Assembly (NCBI GenBank): GCA_900473915.1
Contig: UCNG01000011.1
Span: forward strand, 482,976 to 546,975
Source of the DNA: Hyphomicrobiales bacterium
GTDB taxonomy: Bacteria > Pseudomonadota > Alphaproteobacteria > Rhizobiales > Rhizobiaceae
Length of the DNA stretch: 64,000 nt
Direction of reading: 5' to 3'
Position numbers and translations under genes: made by a program. Shown in pieces: positions 16,892 to 26,456 of the stretch. The notes beneath the pieces were generated by a model. It did no database searches and was not told where the DNA came from. It saw only the letters and a list, made by a program, of their open reading frames with translations. Positions within the stretch are counted from its first letter, which is position 1. The number at the start of each line of letters is the position of its first letter.

Positions 16892-17905
16892 TCAGCGAAT
16901 GCGCCGCAGCAACCTTTCGCGATAGGTATCGACAATCACCGCGAGGATAATCACCGTACCGATAATGATCGGTTTGTAATTGTCACCTATGCCGAGCAAT
17001 TGCAGGCCGGTCGCCAAAACCTGCAGGATGCAGGCACCGGCCAGCGTGCCCACGATTGATCCCTTGCCGCCGAAAAGACTTGTTCCGCCGATGATGACGG
17101 CTGCGATCGCGTTGAGTTCATAGCCGACGCCCGCAATGGGGCTGCCGATGTTCAGGCGCAGGAGATAGACAATCGCGGCAATACCGGCAGTGACGCCGGA
17201 AATGACAAACGCTGCGATCTTGTATGCATCGGGATTATGCCCCGAAAGGCGCACCGCCTCATCATTGGCACCGACCGCATAGATCATGCGGCCGAAGACC
17301 GTAAACCGGAGGACGAACCAGCCGACGGCGATCACAGCCACCGCGATCAGGAAGATCGAGGGCAGGAAGCCCCCGACTATCAGATTGCCGAAATCGACAA
17401 ACCCCTGTGGAAGCCCGGTGATGGTGGAATTGTTCGAGACCACACGTGCCGCACCGGCGGCGATATTAAGCATGCCGAGCGTGACGATAAACGATGGGAT
17501 TTTCCAGTAGGTCGACACCTTGCCGTTGATGAACCCGCAAAGCCCGCCGACGGCAATACAAGCCAGAACGGCCAGCGGGATCGACAAGGCGGGCTCCAGA
17601 CCGGAAGTCATGATAAGGGCGCCTACGACCGTGCATAAGGCAAGCACCGAGCCAACGGAAAGGTCTATGCCGCCGGTTAGAATAACGAAGGTCATACCGG
17701 CGGCAAGAACCGTGTTGATCGCGATCTGAACGAAAATCTTCAGCGCGTTGCCCGACGTCGCGAAATAGGGCGCGGTGAAAGAAAATACCAGCGTTATCAG
17801 GATCAACGCCAGAAACACGCCGGCATCACGCAACAGGAAGCGCTTCAGCTTCTGGCGATCGCCAGCATCGGATTGTTGGACAGATGGAGAAGTGGGTTCC
17901 GTCAT
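16892..17905 (-). CDS. Ribose-type ABC transporter permease (RbsC-like)
   Basis: Inner-membrane permease of the CUT2 sugar family, 337 aa, about ten hydrophobic segments. Typical blocks are ILTGGIDLSVGSVLAL near 85 and NAIAAVIIGGTSLFGGKGSIVGTLAGA near 265. A longer frame opens at 18085, but the ATG at 17905 overlaps the stop of the upstream ATPase gene by 4 bases (ATGA) and gives the normal MTEP... start, so it is preferred. Third gene of the operon binding protein-ATPase-permease. Confidence 0.88.
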   Translation of the reverse strand: MTEPTSPSVQQSDAGDRQKLKRFLLRDAGVFLALILITLVFSFTAPYFATSGNALKIFVQIAINTVLAAGMTFVILTGGIDLSVGSVLALCTVVGALIMTSGLEPALSIPLAVLACIAVGGLCGFINGKVSTYWKIPSFIVTLGMLNIAAGAARVVSNNSTITGLPQGFVDFGNLIVGGFLPSIFLIAVAVIAVGWFVLRFTVFGRMIYAVGANDEAVRLSGHNPDAYKIAAFVISGVTAGIAAIVYLLRLNIGSPIAGVGYELNAIAAVIIGGTSLFGGKGSIVGTLAGACILQVLATGLQLLGIGDNYKPIIIGTVIILAVIVDTYRERLLRRIR

Positions 17906-19407
17906 GCGTGAACATGCTCCTGATAAGCGAGCGAAAGAATACGTTCCTGGTCGAATTGCGACCGCTCCAGTTCTCCCACCAGTTTGCCGTTGGAGAAGAC
18001 GATAATGCGATGACACATGCCGATCAGCTCCGGCAGGTCCGAGGAAATCATGATGATTGCCTTCTGGCTGGCGGCCAGCATCCACAGGAGTTGATAAATC
18101 TCGCGTCTGGCGCCGACATCAACCCCGCGCGTCGGTTCATCGAGGATCAGCGTGGACGACCCGCGAAACAGCCATTTTGCCAGGACCACCTTTTGCTGAT
18201 TGCCGCCGGAAAGATTACGCACCGGCGTGTCGATGGATGCCGTCTTGACGCGCAACCGCTCGACCAGCTCAGCCACCGCACTTTTTTCCACGCGGCCATC
18301 CAGCAAGCCGCCGTGCGAGATTTTTTTCAGGTCGGTGAGCGTGGCGTTGACATAGACAGGCATGTCCAGCAGCAGCCCCTGGCTCTTGCGGTCTTCAGTC
18401 AGGAAACCGAGACCGTTGCGCACCGCATCGCGCGGGTCGCGAATATTCACCGGCCTGCCATCAACATCGATTTCCCCTGCCGATCTCGGATCGGCGCCGA
18501 AGATTGCGCGCATCACCTCGGTACGGCCTGACCCGACCAAACCGGCTACACCGAGAATTTCTCCATGGCGCACCGAAAACGAAACAGGCGGGGCACCGTT
18601 GTTGCGCTTCACATCCCTCACCGCCAAAGCCACGGCACCAGGCTTGATATCAGCGTTGAAGCCGTATTCATCCGCGATGTCGCGGCCGATCATCATGCGC
18701 ACCAGATGCGGCACACTCAACCCTTGCAGGTCGCGCGTCTCGACCAGACGACCATTGCGCAACACTGTTACGCGGTCACCGATCTCGAAGACCTCGTGCA
18801 GACGGTGGGAGATGTAGATGATTGTGACACCTTTCGCCTTCAGGCGCTTGATGATCGCAAACAGCCGCTCGATTTCCGGCGGCGTCAATGTCGCCGTCGG
18901 CTCGTCGAGAACCAGTAGTTTGCTGTCATAACCAAGCGCCTTGGCGATCTCGACCAATTGCATTTGCGCAACGCCCAATTCCGAGACCGGCATCCGCGGA
19001 TCGACCGCCAGACCGACCTCGGCCAGAAGCTCTTCGGCGCGGCGGTTCAGCGTTGCCCGATCCATGATCCCGAAGCGCCTCGGAAGACTTTCCAGCATCA
19101 GATTTTCGGCGATGGAAAGATGCGACAGCAGGTTGAGTTCCTGATGTACGATGCGGATACCCTGAACCTGCGCGTCGTGCGGGGTCTTTGGGTTATAGGG
19201 CTGGCCGTTCAGAAAAATCTCGCCCGCGTCGGGCTGATATATGCCCGCGAGAAGCTTGATGAGGGTCGACTTGCCGGCCCCGTTTTCACCCAGGATGATA
19301 TGTGTCTCGCCACGCTGCAGTTCCAGCGTGATACCATTCAACGCAACCACACCCGGAAAGGTCTTGCCGACATTTTCCAATCTCAAAATGGCGTCGGCTG
19401 ACTGCAT
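17902..19407 (-). CDS. Ribose-type ABC transporter ATP-binding protein (RbsA/MglA-like)
   Basis: A double-ATPase protein of 501 aa. The first half carries a canonical Walker A GENGAGKST (40-48) and Walker B LLVLDEPTA. The second half has the characteristic degenerate P-loop GLVGSGRTE, signature LSGGNQQKV and Walker B LILDEPTRGVDVG. This tandem layout is diagnostic for CUT2 importers (ribose, galactose, xylose, nucleosides, autoinducer-2). It lies 66 bases after the binding-protein gene and overlaps the permease gene by 4 bases. Confidence 0.9.
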   Translation of the reverse strand: MQSADAILRLENVGKTFPGVVALNGITLELQRGETHIILGENGAGKSTLIKLLAGIYQPDAGEIFLNGQPYNPKTPHDAQVQGIRIVHQELNLLSHLSIAENLMLESLPRRFGIMDRATLNRRAEELLAEVGLAVDPRMPVSELGVAQMQLVEIAKALGYDSKLLVLDEPTATLTPPEIERLFAIIKRLKAKGVTIIYISHRLHEVFEIGDRVTVLRNGRLVETRDLQGLSVPHLVRMMIGRDIADEYGFNADIKPGAVALAVRDVKRNNGAPPVSFSVRHGEILGVAGLVGSGRTEVMRAIFGADPRSAGEIDVDGRPVNIRDPRDAVRNGLGFLTEDRKSQGLLLDMPVYVNATLTDLKKISHGGLLDGRVEKSAVAELVERLRVKTASIDTPVRNLSGGNQQKVVLAKWLFRGSSTLILDEPTRGVDVGARREIYQLLWMLAASQKAIIMISSDLPELIGMCHRIIVFSNGKLVGELERSQFDQERILSLAYQEHVHA

Positions 19408-19473
19408 GTCTGTTCCTGCCTGCCGGGTGGTGAAGAGCGGCGCCTAACGCGCCGCCCTATGATTGGCAATTTT

Positions 19474-20454
19474 TTAGAGATCCTTGGCGGTGATGAGCTT
19501 GATATCCGTCTTGACCCAGCCGGAAAATTTCTCGCCCGCCAGTTCCTTCAGCCCGTAATCAATGCCCATGGCTGCCATCTGCGCACCGAACTGATCGACG
19601 GTGGCCAACATCTTGCCATCCTTGATCAAAGGCTGGACGGCAGGAATATTGTCGAAGCCCACCACCTTGATCTGCCCCGATTTTCCGGCCGCATCCAACG
19701 CCTTCACGACGCCGAGCGCCATGGAGTCGTTGGCTGCCATGACACCTTGAATGTCCTGATACTGGGTCAGGAAATTGGTCATAAGCGTGTTGGCTTCTTC
19801 CGTTTCCCAATGCGCGGTCTTGGAATCGAGCAGTGTCAGGCCGCCCTCGGCCACGGCATCATCAAACCCTTTCTTGCGCTCCTTGGCATTGTCGGCCTCA
19901 GGATTGCCTTCCAGAATAACCACCTTGCCGCCCTTGCCCAGTTCCTTGGCAAGAGCCAAGCCAGCGAGCTTCGCACCCTCGCGATTGTCGGGGCCGAAAA
20001 AGGCAAGATCGACACCGGCCTGCTTTTTCGCCTCTTCATCGAGCGCCACGTCGATGTTGATGACCTTGATGCCAGCTTCCAGAGCCTTTTTGACCGGCGT
20101 CACCATGGCCTTGGAATCCGCCGGGGCAAGCACGATCACATCGAACTGCTGCGTGACGAAATTCTCGACCGCATCCACCTGGGCAGCGAAATCCCGCTCG
20201 TCCTTCATGCCGACGGCGGCAAAAGAGAACTTGTCGGTATTTTTGGCGGCATAATCCTCGGCGCCTGCCTGCATCTGCTTAAAGAACTCATTGGCGAGCG
20301 ACTTCATGACCAGACCGACTTTGGGCTTGTCCGCCGCGAAAGACGGCAAGGACGGTAGAAGCAGAGCACCGGCGCCCAGTGCGCTCGATGTTATAAACTG
20401 GCGCCGTGAAATTGAAACCCGACCCAGTCCTGTAATAATTGAACTTTTAGTCAT
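19474..20454 (-). CDS. Ribose-type ABC substrate-binding protein with Tat-like signal
   Basis: Periplasmic binding protein of the Peripla_BP_4/RbsB group, 326 aa. The N-terminus has SRRQFITSSALGAGALLLP, a twin-arginine signal with the S-R-R-x-F core, ending near SFAA (residue 41); most relatives use Sec. The mature protein shows DNREGAKLAG and GVMAANDSMALGVVKAL, typical of ribose-type sites. First gene of the operon. The facing nucleoside hydrolase hints at ribose or nucleoside uptake, but the ligand is not determined. Confidence 0.87.
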   Translation of the reverse strand: MTKSSIITGLGRVSISRRQFITSSALGAGALLLPSLPSFAADKPKVGLVMKSLANEFFKQMQAGAEDYAAKNTDKFSFAAVGMKDERDFAAQVDAVENFVTQQFDVIVLAPADSKAMVTPVKKALEAGIKVINIDVALDEEAKKQAGVDLAFFGPDNREGAKLAGLALAKELGKGGKVVILEGNPEADNAKERKKGFDDAVAEGGLTLLDSKTAHWETEEANTLMTNFLTQYQDIQGVMAANDSMALGVVKALDAAGKSGQIKVVGFDNIPAVQPLIKDGKMLATVDQFGAQMAAMGIDYGLKELAGEKFSGWVKTDIKLITAKDL

Positions 20455-20716
20455 GAATTCCTCCCCTCACTTCAGTAAAAATCTGCCGTGTTACTGCAGC
20501 CTAGTGCCGCGAATGTAATACTGTCAAGACGGCAAGATAGAGGGAAACGTTCACGGTTTCGGGCTGCCATGACCGACTTGACACAGCAAGACCGATGACA
20601 CTTCTCATCACAATATCTTCGGAGTGTTAGGAGGAGTTGACCACCCCGATGGGAACCGGCGGCGGACTTATCGGTTGATGTCGACGGCAAGCGTGAAACC
20701 AGCAAGGATAACTGCC

Positions 20717-21025
20717 ATGTACAAGTTTCCGGCAATCGCAGTTTTGGTACTGTCGGCTCTCATTCCAACTGTTCCCGCACATGCGCAGAGCATTGAAATC
20801 GGTCCCAACGGTATAGAGGTCAATCCGGATGGGAATCGACGCTACGGCCGCGAGGAAATCAGCGAACGCAGGGCCGCCAGAATCGCGCGCAGCGAAGGGA
20901 TGGACGAAGTCGAAAGCATCTCAAGGCGCAGGAACGTTTATGTTGTCCGAGGAATAGACCGTCGCGACGATGAGATGCGCGTAGTCATAGATCGCCGCAC
21001 CGGCGAAGTACTTGAAGTGCGCTAA
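20717..21025 (+). CDS. Small secreted PepSY-like protein
   Basis: A 102-residue protein with a Sec signal peptide (ends AHA near residue 23) and an arginine-rich mature part. The C-terminus, YVVRGIDRRDDEMRVVIDRRTGEVLEVR-like, matches the strand-turn pattern ending V-x-D-x-x-T-G-E-V-L of PepSY domains. A longer frame starts at 20624, but the ATG at 20717 has AAGGA eight bases upstream and gives a proper signal peptide. Function unknown; PepSY proteins are usually periplasmic inhibitors or sensors. Confidence 0.7.
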   Translation: MYKFPAIAVLVLSALIPTVPAHAQSIEIGPNGIEVNPDGNRRYGREEISERRAARIARSEGMDEVESISRRRNVYVVRGIDRRDDEMRVVIDRRTGEVLEVR

Positions 21026-21061
21026 CTGCGCCAAGAATACGCGCGAGCGGGAGCAATCAAC

Positions 21062-21089
21062 AAAAGCGGTTTCCAAAGGCCGCTTTTTT
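21062..21089. terminator. Rho-independent terminator (bidirectional)
   Basis: AAAAGCGG (21062-21069) pairs with CCGCTTTT (21080-21087) followed by TT; the reverse strand has the same symmetry. It serves the PepSY-like gene and the convergent polyol operon. Confidence 0.75.
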
Positions 21090-21127
21090 GCCTGAATAGC
21101 GCAGGGATAGAATTGAGTTCCATGCTG

Positions 21128-22189
21128 CTACCCGCCGGATATTGAGCTACGCAAGCCGGTTTGCGTATCGAACAGATGCAAGCTGTTCGGCATCACATCG
21201 AGCCCGACATTATGCCCTTCCCGCAGGCGCACGGAAGTAGGCACGGCGATATTGAAGATATGTTTACCGGCCCGAATTGTAACCAGACGGTTCTCTCCGT
21301 GAAATTCGTTGCGTTCGATCTCGCCGCGAATTTGGCCTTCAACCTCGTTCAGTCGGAATGCTCCCGGCCGAATGCCGACCGTTACCGGACCCGGCTTCAA
21401 GCCGGAAGGACGCGGCAGGCTTATGGTTTCGTCGGCAATTTTCTCCTCGTCAGCGTTCAGCTCGAAGAAATTCATATTGGGCGTACCGATAAATCCGGCG
21501 GCAAAAAGCGTCGCGGGCGCCTCATAGATTTCTTCGGGCGTTCCCATCTGCTCTATGCGCCCATCCTTCATCAGCACGATCCGGTCCGCCAATGTCATGG
21601 CTTCAAGCTGGTCGTGAGTGACATAAATACTGGTCGTCTTCAGTTCGCGATGGAGATTGGCGATCTCGACCCGCAGGCTTCCGCGCAATTTTGCGTCAAG
21701 GTTGGATAACGGCTCGTCGAAGAGGAATACTTCGGGCGTCTTTATCATCGCGCGGGCGATTGCGACGCGTTGTTGCTGGCCGCCCGACAGCTCGGACGGC
21801 TTGCGTCCCAGATAGACTTCAAGTCCCAGAGCGGCCACGACCGGCTTCAGCCTCTCGGCTATCGTCTGCCTCGGTATACCCGCACGCTCCAATCCAAAAA
21901 CGATATTCTCCTGAACAGTCATATGCGGATAGAGCGCGTAGTTCTGGAACACCATGGCAATACCGCGGTCACCCGGATCGCGATCGTTCATCCGTTGGCC
22001 GCCGATCAGAAGATCGCCGCCTGTGATTTCCTCAAGCCCGGCAATCATTCTCAAGATCGTGGATTTTCCACAGCCGGAGGGCCCAAGGAAAACTACAAAC
22101 TCATGATCGCTGATTTCAAGATTGAAATCCCGGATGACTTCCTGCGCGCCATATCGCTTCAGTATGGACCGACATTCCACGGTGGACAT
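21128..22189 (-). CDS. Sugar/polyol ABC transporter ATP-binding protein (UgpC/MalK-like)
   Basis: Cytoplasmic ATPase of a CUT1 importer, 353 aa. Walker [10 protein letters not shown] (36-44), signature [14 protein letters not shown], Walker [14 protein letters not shown] and switch [10 protein letters not shown] are intact; a TOBE-type regulatory domain follows from about residue 240. Its start codon shares a base with the stop of the dehydrogenase gene (TGATG), so the two are coupled. Last gene of the polyol operon. Confidence 0.9.
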   Translation of the reverse strand: MSTVECRSILKRYGAQEVIRDFNLEISDHEFVVFLGPSGCGKSTILRMIAGLEEITGGDLLIGGQRMNDRDPGDRGIAMVFQNYALYPHMTVQENIVFGLERAGIPRQTIAERLKPVVAALGLEVYLGRKPSELSGGQQQRVAIARAMIKTPEVFLFDEPLSNLDAKLRGSLRVEIANLHRELKTTSIYVTHDQLEAMTLADRIVLMKDGRIEQMGTPEEIYEAPATLFAAGFIGTPNMNFFELNADEEKIADETISLPRPSGLKPGPVTVGIRPGAFRLNEVEGQIRGEIERNEFHGENRLVTIRAGKHIFNIAVPTSVRLREGHNVGLDVMPNSLHLFDTQTGLRSSISGG

Positions 22190-23235
22190 CAGTTTTTCTC
22201 CCCGTCCAGGACGATCTGCAGCTTGATGTCTGTCGCACGACCTTCCGCTGCGCGATCGAAAGCGGCAATGGATTGCTCGAATGAAAACACTCCAGAGATC
22301 AGCGGCTTGAGGTCAACCTTGCCTGCGGCGATCAGTGCAAGAGCGCGATCGAACACATTGGCATAGCGGAAGACCGTCTCGATCCTGCATTCCCGTGCCG
22401 TCGCCGCCGAAATGTCGAACAGGACGGGTTCGGGAGGCAGGCCAACCAGCACAACCGTGCCACCCGGGCGCACTATCTTGAACAAGTCCTGGACGGCTGC
22501 CGCCGCTCCCGAACATTCAAAGACGATATCCGCCCCCCAATTTCCGGTAGCATCATTGACCGCTTCAACGATGTCGGTTTCGCCAAGATTGATGCCGGTA
22601 ATGCCCTCATAGGTTTCTGCAATTTGCAGCTTGGCTTCCGAAAAATCCGAGATCAGAACGCGGGAGCAGCCTCCTGCCAGGGCCGCAAGCGCAACCATGA
22701 TGCCGATTGTCCCACAGCCGGTCACGACGGCTGTATCGCCCGGATTGATGCGCGCGCGCGTTGCCGCCTGCATGCCGACCGCAAAGGGCTCGACCATCGC
22801 GCCCTCTGCAAAAGAGACGTTGTCCGGCAGCTTATATGTGAAATTTGCAGGATGAACCGTTTCGGGGCAAAGGACTCCGTGGACGGGCGGCGTTGCCCAG
22901 AAACGCACGGCAGGGTCGACATTATAGAGGCCAAGCTTCGAAGCGCGCGAGAGCGGATCTGGAATGCCCGGCTCCATGCAGACCCGATCTCCGGGCTTGA
23001 GATGCCTCACGTTCCCGCCGACCTCGACCACCGTGCCAGCCGCCTCGTGCCCAAGCACCATGGGCTGATCGACCACAAAATCCCCGATACGCCCGTGCGT
23101 GTAATAATGCACATCGCTCCCGCACACGCCTACGGTGTGCAATTTGATGCGAACGTCATCCGGCCCCATATCGGTTGGCAATTCAATGTCGCGCAGATTC
23201 AATTCGCCGATGCGTTCCAGAACAAGTGCTTTCAT
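22189..23235 (-). CDS. Zinc-dependent polyol dehydrogenase (xylitol/sorbitol dehydrogenase-like)
   Basis: Medium-chain dehydrogenase, 348 aa, oxidising a sugar alcohol to a ketose with NAD. The catalytic zinc ligands Cys38, His63 and Glu64 are present, as is the Rossmann motif GCGTIG (173-178). The structural-zinc cysteine lobe is replaced by [21 protein letters not shown], a form I associate with rhizobial xylitol dehydrogenases. A frame opens at 23274, but the ATG at 23235 gives the conserved MKALVLER start. It sits inside an ABC operon, so the imported polyol is its likely substrate. Confidence 0.87.
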   Translation of the reverse strand: MKALVLERIGELNLRDIELPTDMGPDDVRIKLHTVGVCGSDVHYYTHGRIGDFVVDQPMVLGHEAAGTVVEVGGNVRHLKPGDRVCMEPGIPDPLSRASKLGLYNVDPAVRFWATPPVHGVLCPETVHPANFTYKLPDNVSFAEGAMVEPFAVGMQAATRARINPGDTAVVTGCGTIGIMVALAALAGGCSRVLISDFSEAKLQIAETYEGITGINLGETDIVEAVNDATGNWGADIVFECSGAAAAVQDLFKIVRPGGTVVLVGLPPEPVLFDISAATARECRIETVFRYANVFDRALALIAAGKVDLKPLISGVFSFEQSIAAFDRAAEGRATDIKLQIVLDGEKN

Positions 23236-23239
23236 CGGA

Positions 23240-24058
23240 TCATTCCTGATTTTGTTTTTTGGTGAAGACGGCATTTAATCCGCCAGCAAGAAGCCCAAGC
23301 AGAATTAAGGGCGGAAGGGAGAGAAGAACGACAGCGGCATTGAGAATGCCCCATGGCACATTCATGCCGAGCTGTGACATTTCAGAAGCTATGATCGGCA
23401 ATGTTTTGGCGCGAGACGTCGTCAGCATCATTGCCAGCAGGAATTCATTCCAGACCAGTACGAAGGAAAAAGCGATGGCGCCGAATATCTGAAATCGGGC
23501 TATAGGCAGGGCAATTCGGAAAAAAGTTCCATAACGTCCCAATCCATCGACCCGCGCCGCTTCCTCGACATGGAGGCTCACGCGCTCGAACGCGGGAACC
23601 GACAACCAGATCGTAATCGATGCAGTAATGATCAGATAGGTTACGATGAGAGACAGGCGGCTGTCGTAGAGATCAAGCGAGAGCCAGATCACCAGCATCG
23701 GAATGGCCACTGCCACCGGCGGCAGAAAACGCAAGGACAGAACGAAGAACTGAGCTTCGGCTGTTATACGGTTCTTGTATCGCGCGATCACATAGGCGGC
23801 GGGCACGCCAATCAGAGCGCCAATGACGACAGCGGCCGAGCAGATGATAAGCGAGTTCGTAAGCGCACGGGCAACCGAACGACGATTGAGCACATAGCTC
23901 ATATTGTCCCATACGGGCTGAAATAGAATTTTCGGCGTGCTGACCAGAAGATCGGCGTTGGTCTTGAACGCGTTGAGCAGGGTCCACAGCAATGGCAACA
24001 CAACGAGCGCTGCCGCAAAGACAAGGACCGCGCGCAGAAGGAAGGTCGAAATCTTCAT
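23240..24058 (-). CDS. Polyol ABC transporter permease (MalG-like)
   Basis: Inner-membrane permease, 272 aa, six hydrophobic segments. The N-terminal helix is [26 protein letters not shown] and the EAA loop [24 protein letters not shown] is near 165-190. It overlaps the upstream permease gene by 4 bases and ends just before the dehydrogenase start. Forms the channel with the MalF-like partner. Confidence 0.88.
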   Translation of the reverse strand: MKISTFLLRAVLVFAAALVVLPLLWTLLNAFKTNADLLVSTPKILFQPVWDNMSYVLNRRSVARALTNSLIICSAAVVIGALIGVPAAYVIARYKNRITAEAQFFVLSLRFLPPVAVAIPMLVIWLSLDLYDSRLSLIVTYLIITASITIWLSVPAFERVSLHVEEAARVDGLGRYGTFFRIALPIARFQIFGAIAFSFVLVWNEFLLAMMLTTSRAKTLPIIASEMSQLGMNVPWGILNAAVVLLSLPPLILLGLLAGGLNAVFTKKQNQE

Positions 24059-24918
24059 CGGTTCAGTCTCTTCCAGGCGACAGTGAAAATGACGATGGTC
24101 AGCAGCATCATGATGACGGCCATCGACGAGGCGTAGGAGATTTTTCCGGACTCGATGAAGCCTTGCGAATAGGCATACATATCAAGCGTTTCGGTCGAGA
24201 TGCCGGGACCGCCCCGCGTCATGACATAAACCAGATCGAAAGAACGCAGGCTTTCGATGGCCTTGACGAGCAGAAGGCTGATCAGCGGCGTCTTGAGCAT
24301 CGGAAGGGTGATGAAGCGATGGATTTCCCACCTTTTGGCGCGATCGATGCGAGCCGCTTCCAAAGGCTGGACCGGCAACGCTTCGAGCAGTTTCAGGATG
24401 ATGACCGCGAAAAACAGACCCCATTGCCAGACGTCCACGAAAGCAACGGCAAGAAGCGCCCCGGCTGGCGTGGAAAGTATATCGGGCGTAGCCCCAGTCA
24501 GTTCACGGACAGGCCAGGTCAGGGCGCCATAAAGCGGATGGAAAGCAAACTTCCATACGAATGCTGCGCAGACGCGCGGCAACAACACAGGAATAATGAA
24601 CAGGACGCAAAGAAGATTTCGCAAGCGCGGGCTGGCGGCTTCGAACATCGCAATACCAAGTCCGATGCCGGTCAGCATGGTAAGTGCCACGGTCAGGACT
24701 TCCCATTTCAGCGAAACCCACAATGCGTTGAGAAAACGCGGATCGCTGAGCAGAGCGGCATAGTTCGCAAACCAGACATATTCGGCCACTGGCTGTGACA
24801 AGGTCCTGTTCTGGAGCGAAATCGTAATCGCAAAAACAGTCGGAACCAGCGCCAGAATGACGAGAATGAGCAGGGTTGGCCCAAGGAAAAGATATGGGAG
24901 CGAGCGTCCACGTTGCAT
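24055..24918 (-). CDS. Polyol ABC transporter permease (MalF-like)
   Basis: Inner-membrane permease, 287 aa from the preferred ATG at 24918, where AAGGA lies six bases upstream; frames from 24924 or 24996 would add residues without family support. It shows an N-terminal helix LPYLFLGPTLLILVILALVPTVFA and an EAA loop QPLEAARIDRAKRWEIHRFITLPML near 190-215. Second gene after the binding protein. Confidence 0.87.
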   Translation of the reverse strand: MQRGRSLPYLFLGPTLLILVILALVPTVFAITISLQNRTLSQPVAEYVWFANYAALLSDPRFLNALWVSLKWEVLTVALTMLTGIGLGIAMFEAASPRLRNLLCVLFIIPVLLPRVCAAFVWKFAFHPLYGALTWPVRELTGATPDILSTPAGALLAVAFVDVWQWGLFFAVIILKLLEALPVQPLEAARIDRAKRWEIHRFITLPMLKTPLISLLLVKAIESLRSFDLVYVMTRGGPGISTETLDMYAYSQGFIESGKISYASSMAVIMMLLTIVIFTVAWKRLNR

Positions 24919-25056
24919 GAACATTCCTTGTCTGAAGGCGGTGACTGGGACGGCCCGGCAGCGTGAGGCGCACGTGGCTTTCAGGGCAGTACCCATCTTG
25001 GGAGGCGGGGCGGTTTCGACCGATGTGGCCGCAAAACCGCCCCGAACGCGCGATGC

Positions 25057-26307
25057 CTAGAGCTTCTCAGCGAATGACTGAAGCTCGTCGAGCGTCGCTT
25101 TGATATCCTTGCGGCTGCCGGTGATAAGTTCTTCCAGCATGATGCCCCACTGATTTCCCAGTTCCTGCCAGCGCGCGTCCTGCCAGAAAGTTACCGTAGT
25201 GCGGGCGCCGGTAGCGGCCATTGCATCTGCAAGGTTCTGTCCGAATGTCTCGGCATATTTCGGGCTTCGATAGGTGCTGGTGCGTGTCAATTCACCGGGC
25301 TGCCCCGCAGCCAGACGACGGGCTTCCTGCTCCTTGGAGGTCGCCCATGCCACGAAGAGGCCGGCGCAAGCCTTATCTTCGTCCGTCGCATTGGCCTTGG
25401 ACGCAATTGCAAATCCATGCGCGTAGCCAGCTCCCGGAAGAGGCGTTGGCGGAACAGCGAAAGCGACCTTGTCCGCCACCTGGCTCTGCGCCTTATCGAC
25501 CGACATGCCGCCAAGGGGAGCCGATTCAATGATAATTGCTACCTTGCCTGCCCGGAAAGCACCAGTGGATTCATCCCACGAACCCGTCTGGGTGCCGGGA
25601 GCGGAATATTTGAAAAGATCGAGATATTCCTCAGTTGCCTTCACTGCCGCGTCCGAGTTGAAAGCAGGCTTGCCATCCTTGAACCATTCGCCGCCGTTTG
25701 CCTTGAACAACGGCATCCACCGCCAGACATTGGCGCCCGAGCCGCGCTGTCCGCGCAATGCGGTCCCATAGACGCCATTGTCCGGGTCATGCAACTTGGC
25801 GACGACTGCCTTGTATTCGTCCCAGGTCTTTGGCGGCTGGAGGCCAGCCTTTTCGAGCAGATCGGTACGATAGACCATCAGGTCGCCGCCGCCCTGAACG
25901 GGTGCAAACCACTGCTTGCCGTCATAAGTGGCAGCCGCACGCATGCCTGCGTCGAAATCGTCGTAATCATATTCCTTGGGATAAAAGCCTTCGAGCGGAA
26001 CGATCCAGCCCGACGATGCAAACAATGCGAGATTGGCTTCATCGACATAGTAGACATTGTAGCTGCCTACGGTCGATGCATCCGCCTGTGACTTGGCGCG
26101 GCGGTCATTCTCGTTCAGATAGCTGATTTCAAAACCGGCGCCGGACAGTTCCTCAAACTCGTCCACGTAGTCTTCAAGCAAAGTAAGGCCATCGCGCGGT
26201 TGCGCCAGAACTCTTACATCCTTGCTGCAAACCGCAGCCGCCATGGCACTGGATGCGGCAGTGAGCGCTATGACAGCGCAACCGGTACGCAAAAATGTAC
26301 GTAGCAT
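25057..26307 (-). CDS. Polyol ABC transporter substrate-binding protein (family 1)
   Basis: Periplasmic binding protein, 416 aa from ATG 26307, which follows a perfect GGGAGGAAC ribosome site; the longer frame to 26409 has no such site. A Sec signal peptide ends near AMAAA (residue 24). The mature protein has SBP_bac_1 blocks such as KTWDEYKAVVAKL and AIIIESAPLGG. First gene of a five-gene operon (binding protein, two permeases, dehydrogenase, ATPase) and divergent from an AraC regulator. Confidence 0.88.
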   Translation of the reverse strand: MLRTFLRTGCAVIALTAASSAMAAAVCSKDVRVLAQPRDGLTLLEDYVDEFEELSGAGFEISYLNENDRRAKSQADASTVGSYNVYYVDEANLALFASSGWIVPLEGFYPKEYDYDDFDAGMRAAATYDGKQWFAPVQGGGDLMVYRTDLLEKAGLQPPKTWDEYKAVVAKLHDPDNGVYGTALRGQRGSGANVWRWMPLFKANGGEWFKDGKPAFNSDAAVKATEEYLDLFKYSAPGTQTGSWDESTGAFRAGKVAIIIESAPLGGMSVDKAQSQVADKVAFAVPPTPLPGAGYAHGFAIASKANATDEDKACAGLFVAWATSKEQEARRLAAGQPGELTRTSTYRSPKYAETFGQNLADAMAATGARTTVTFWQDARWQELGNQWGIMLEELITGSRKDIKATLDELQSFAEKL

Positions 26308-26412
26308 GTCGTTCCTCCCATTATGTTCCACCGGATGCTCCTCTTCCCCGCATCCTGTGGGTTGAATTTTGTAAAAACGGCGAGAAGGGACTAGTTTGCT
26401 TTTTGTCAATAA

Positions 26413-26433
26413 TTGATACTATTTTGATATTAT
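26413..26433. promoter_or_regulatory. Tandem 11-bp direct repeats, candidate AraC operator
   Basis: TTGATACTAT (26413-26422) and TTGATATTAT (26424-26433) are 9/10 identical and phased by one helical turn. They lie in the gap between the AraC regulator and the polyol operon, the usual arrangement for AraC-family binding sites. Confidence 0.4.
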
Positions 26434-26456
26434 GGCGCCTTATGCGGTGAGATATC

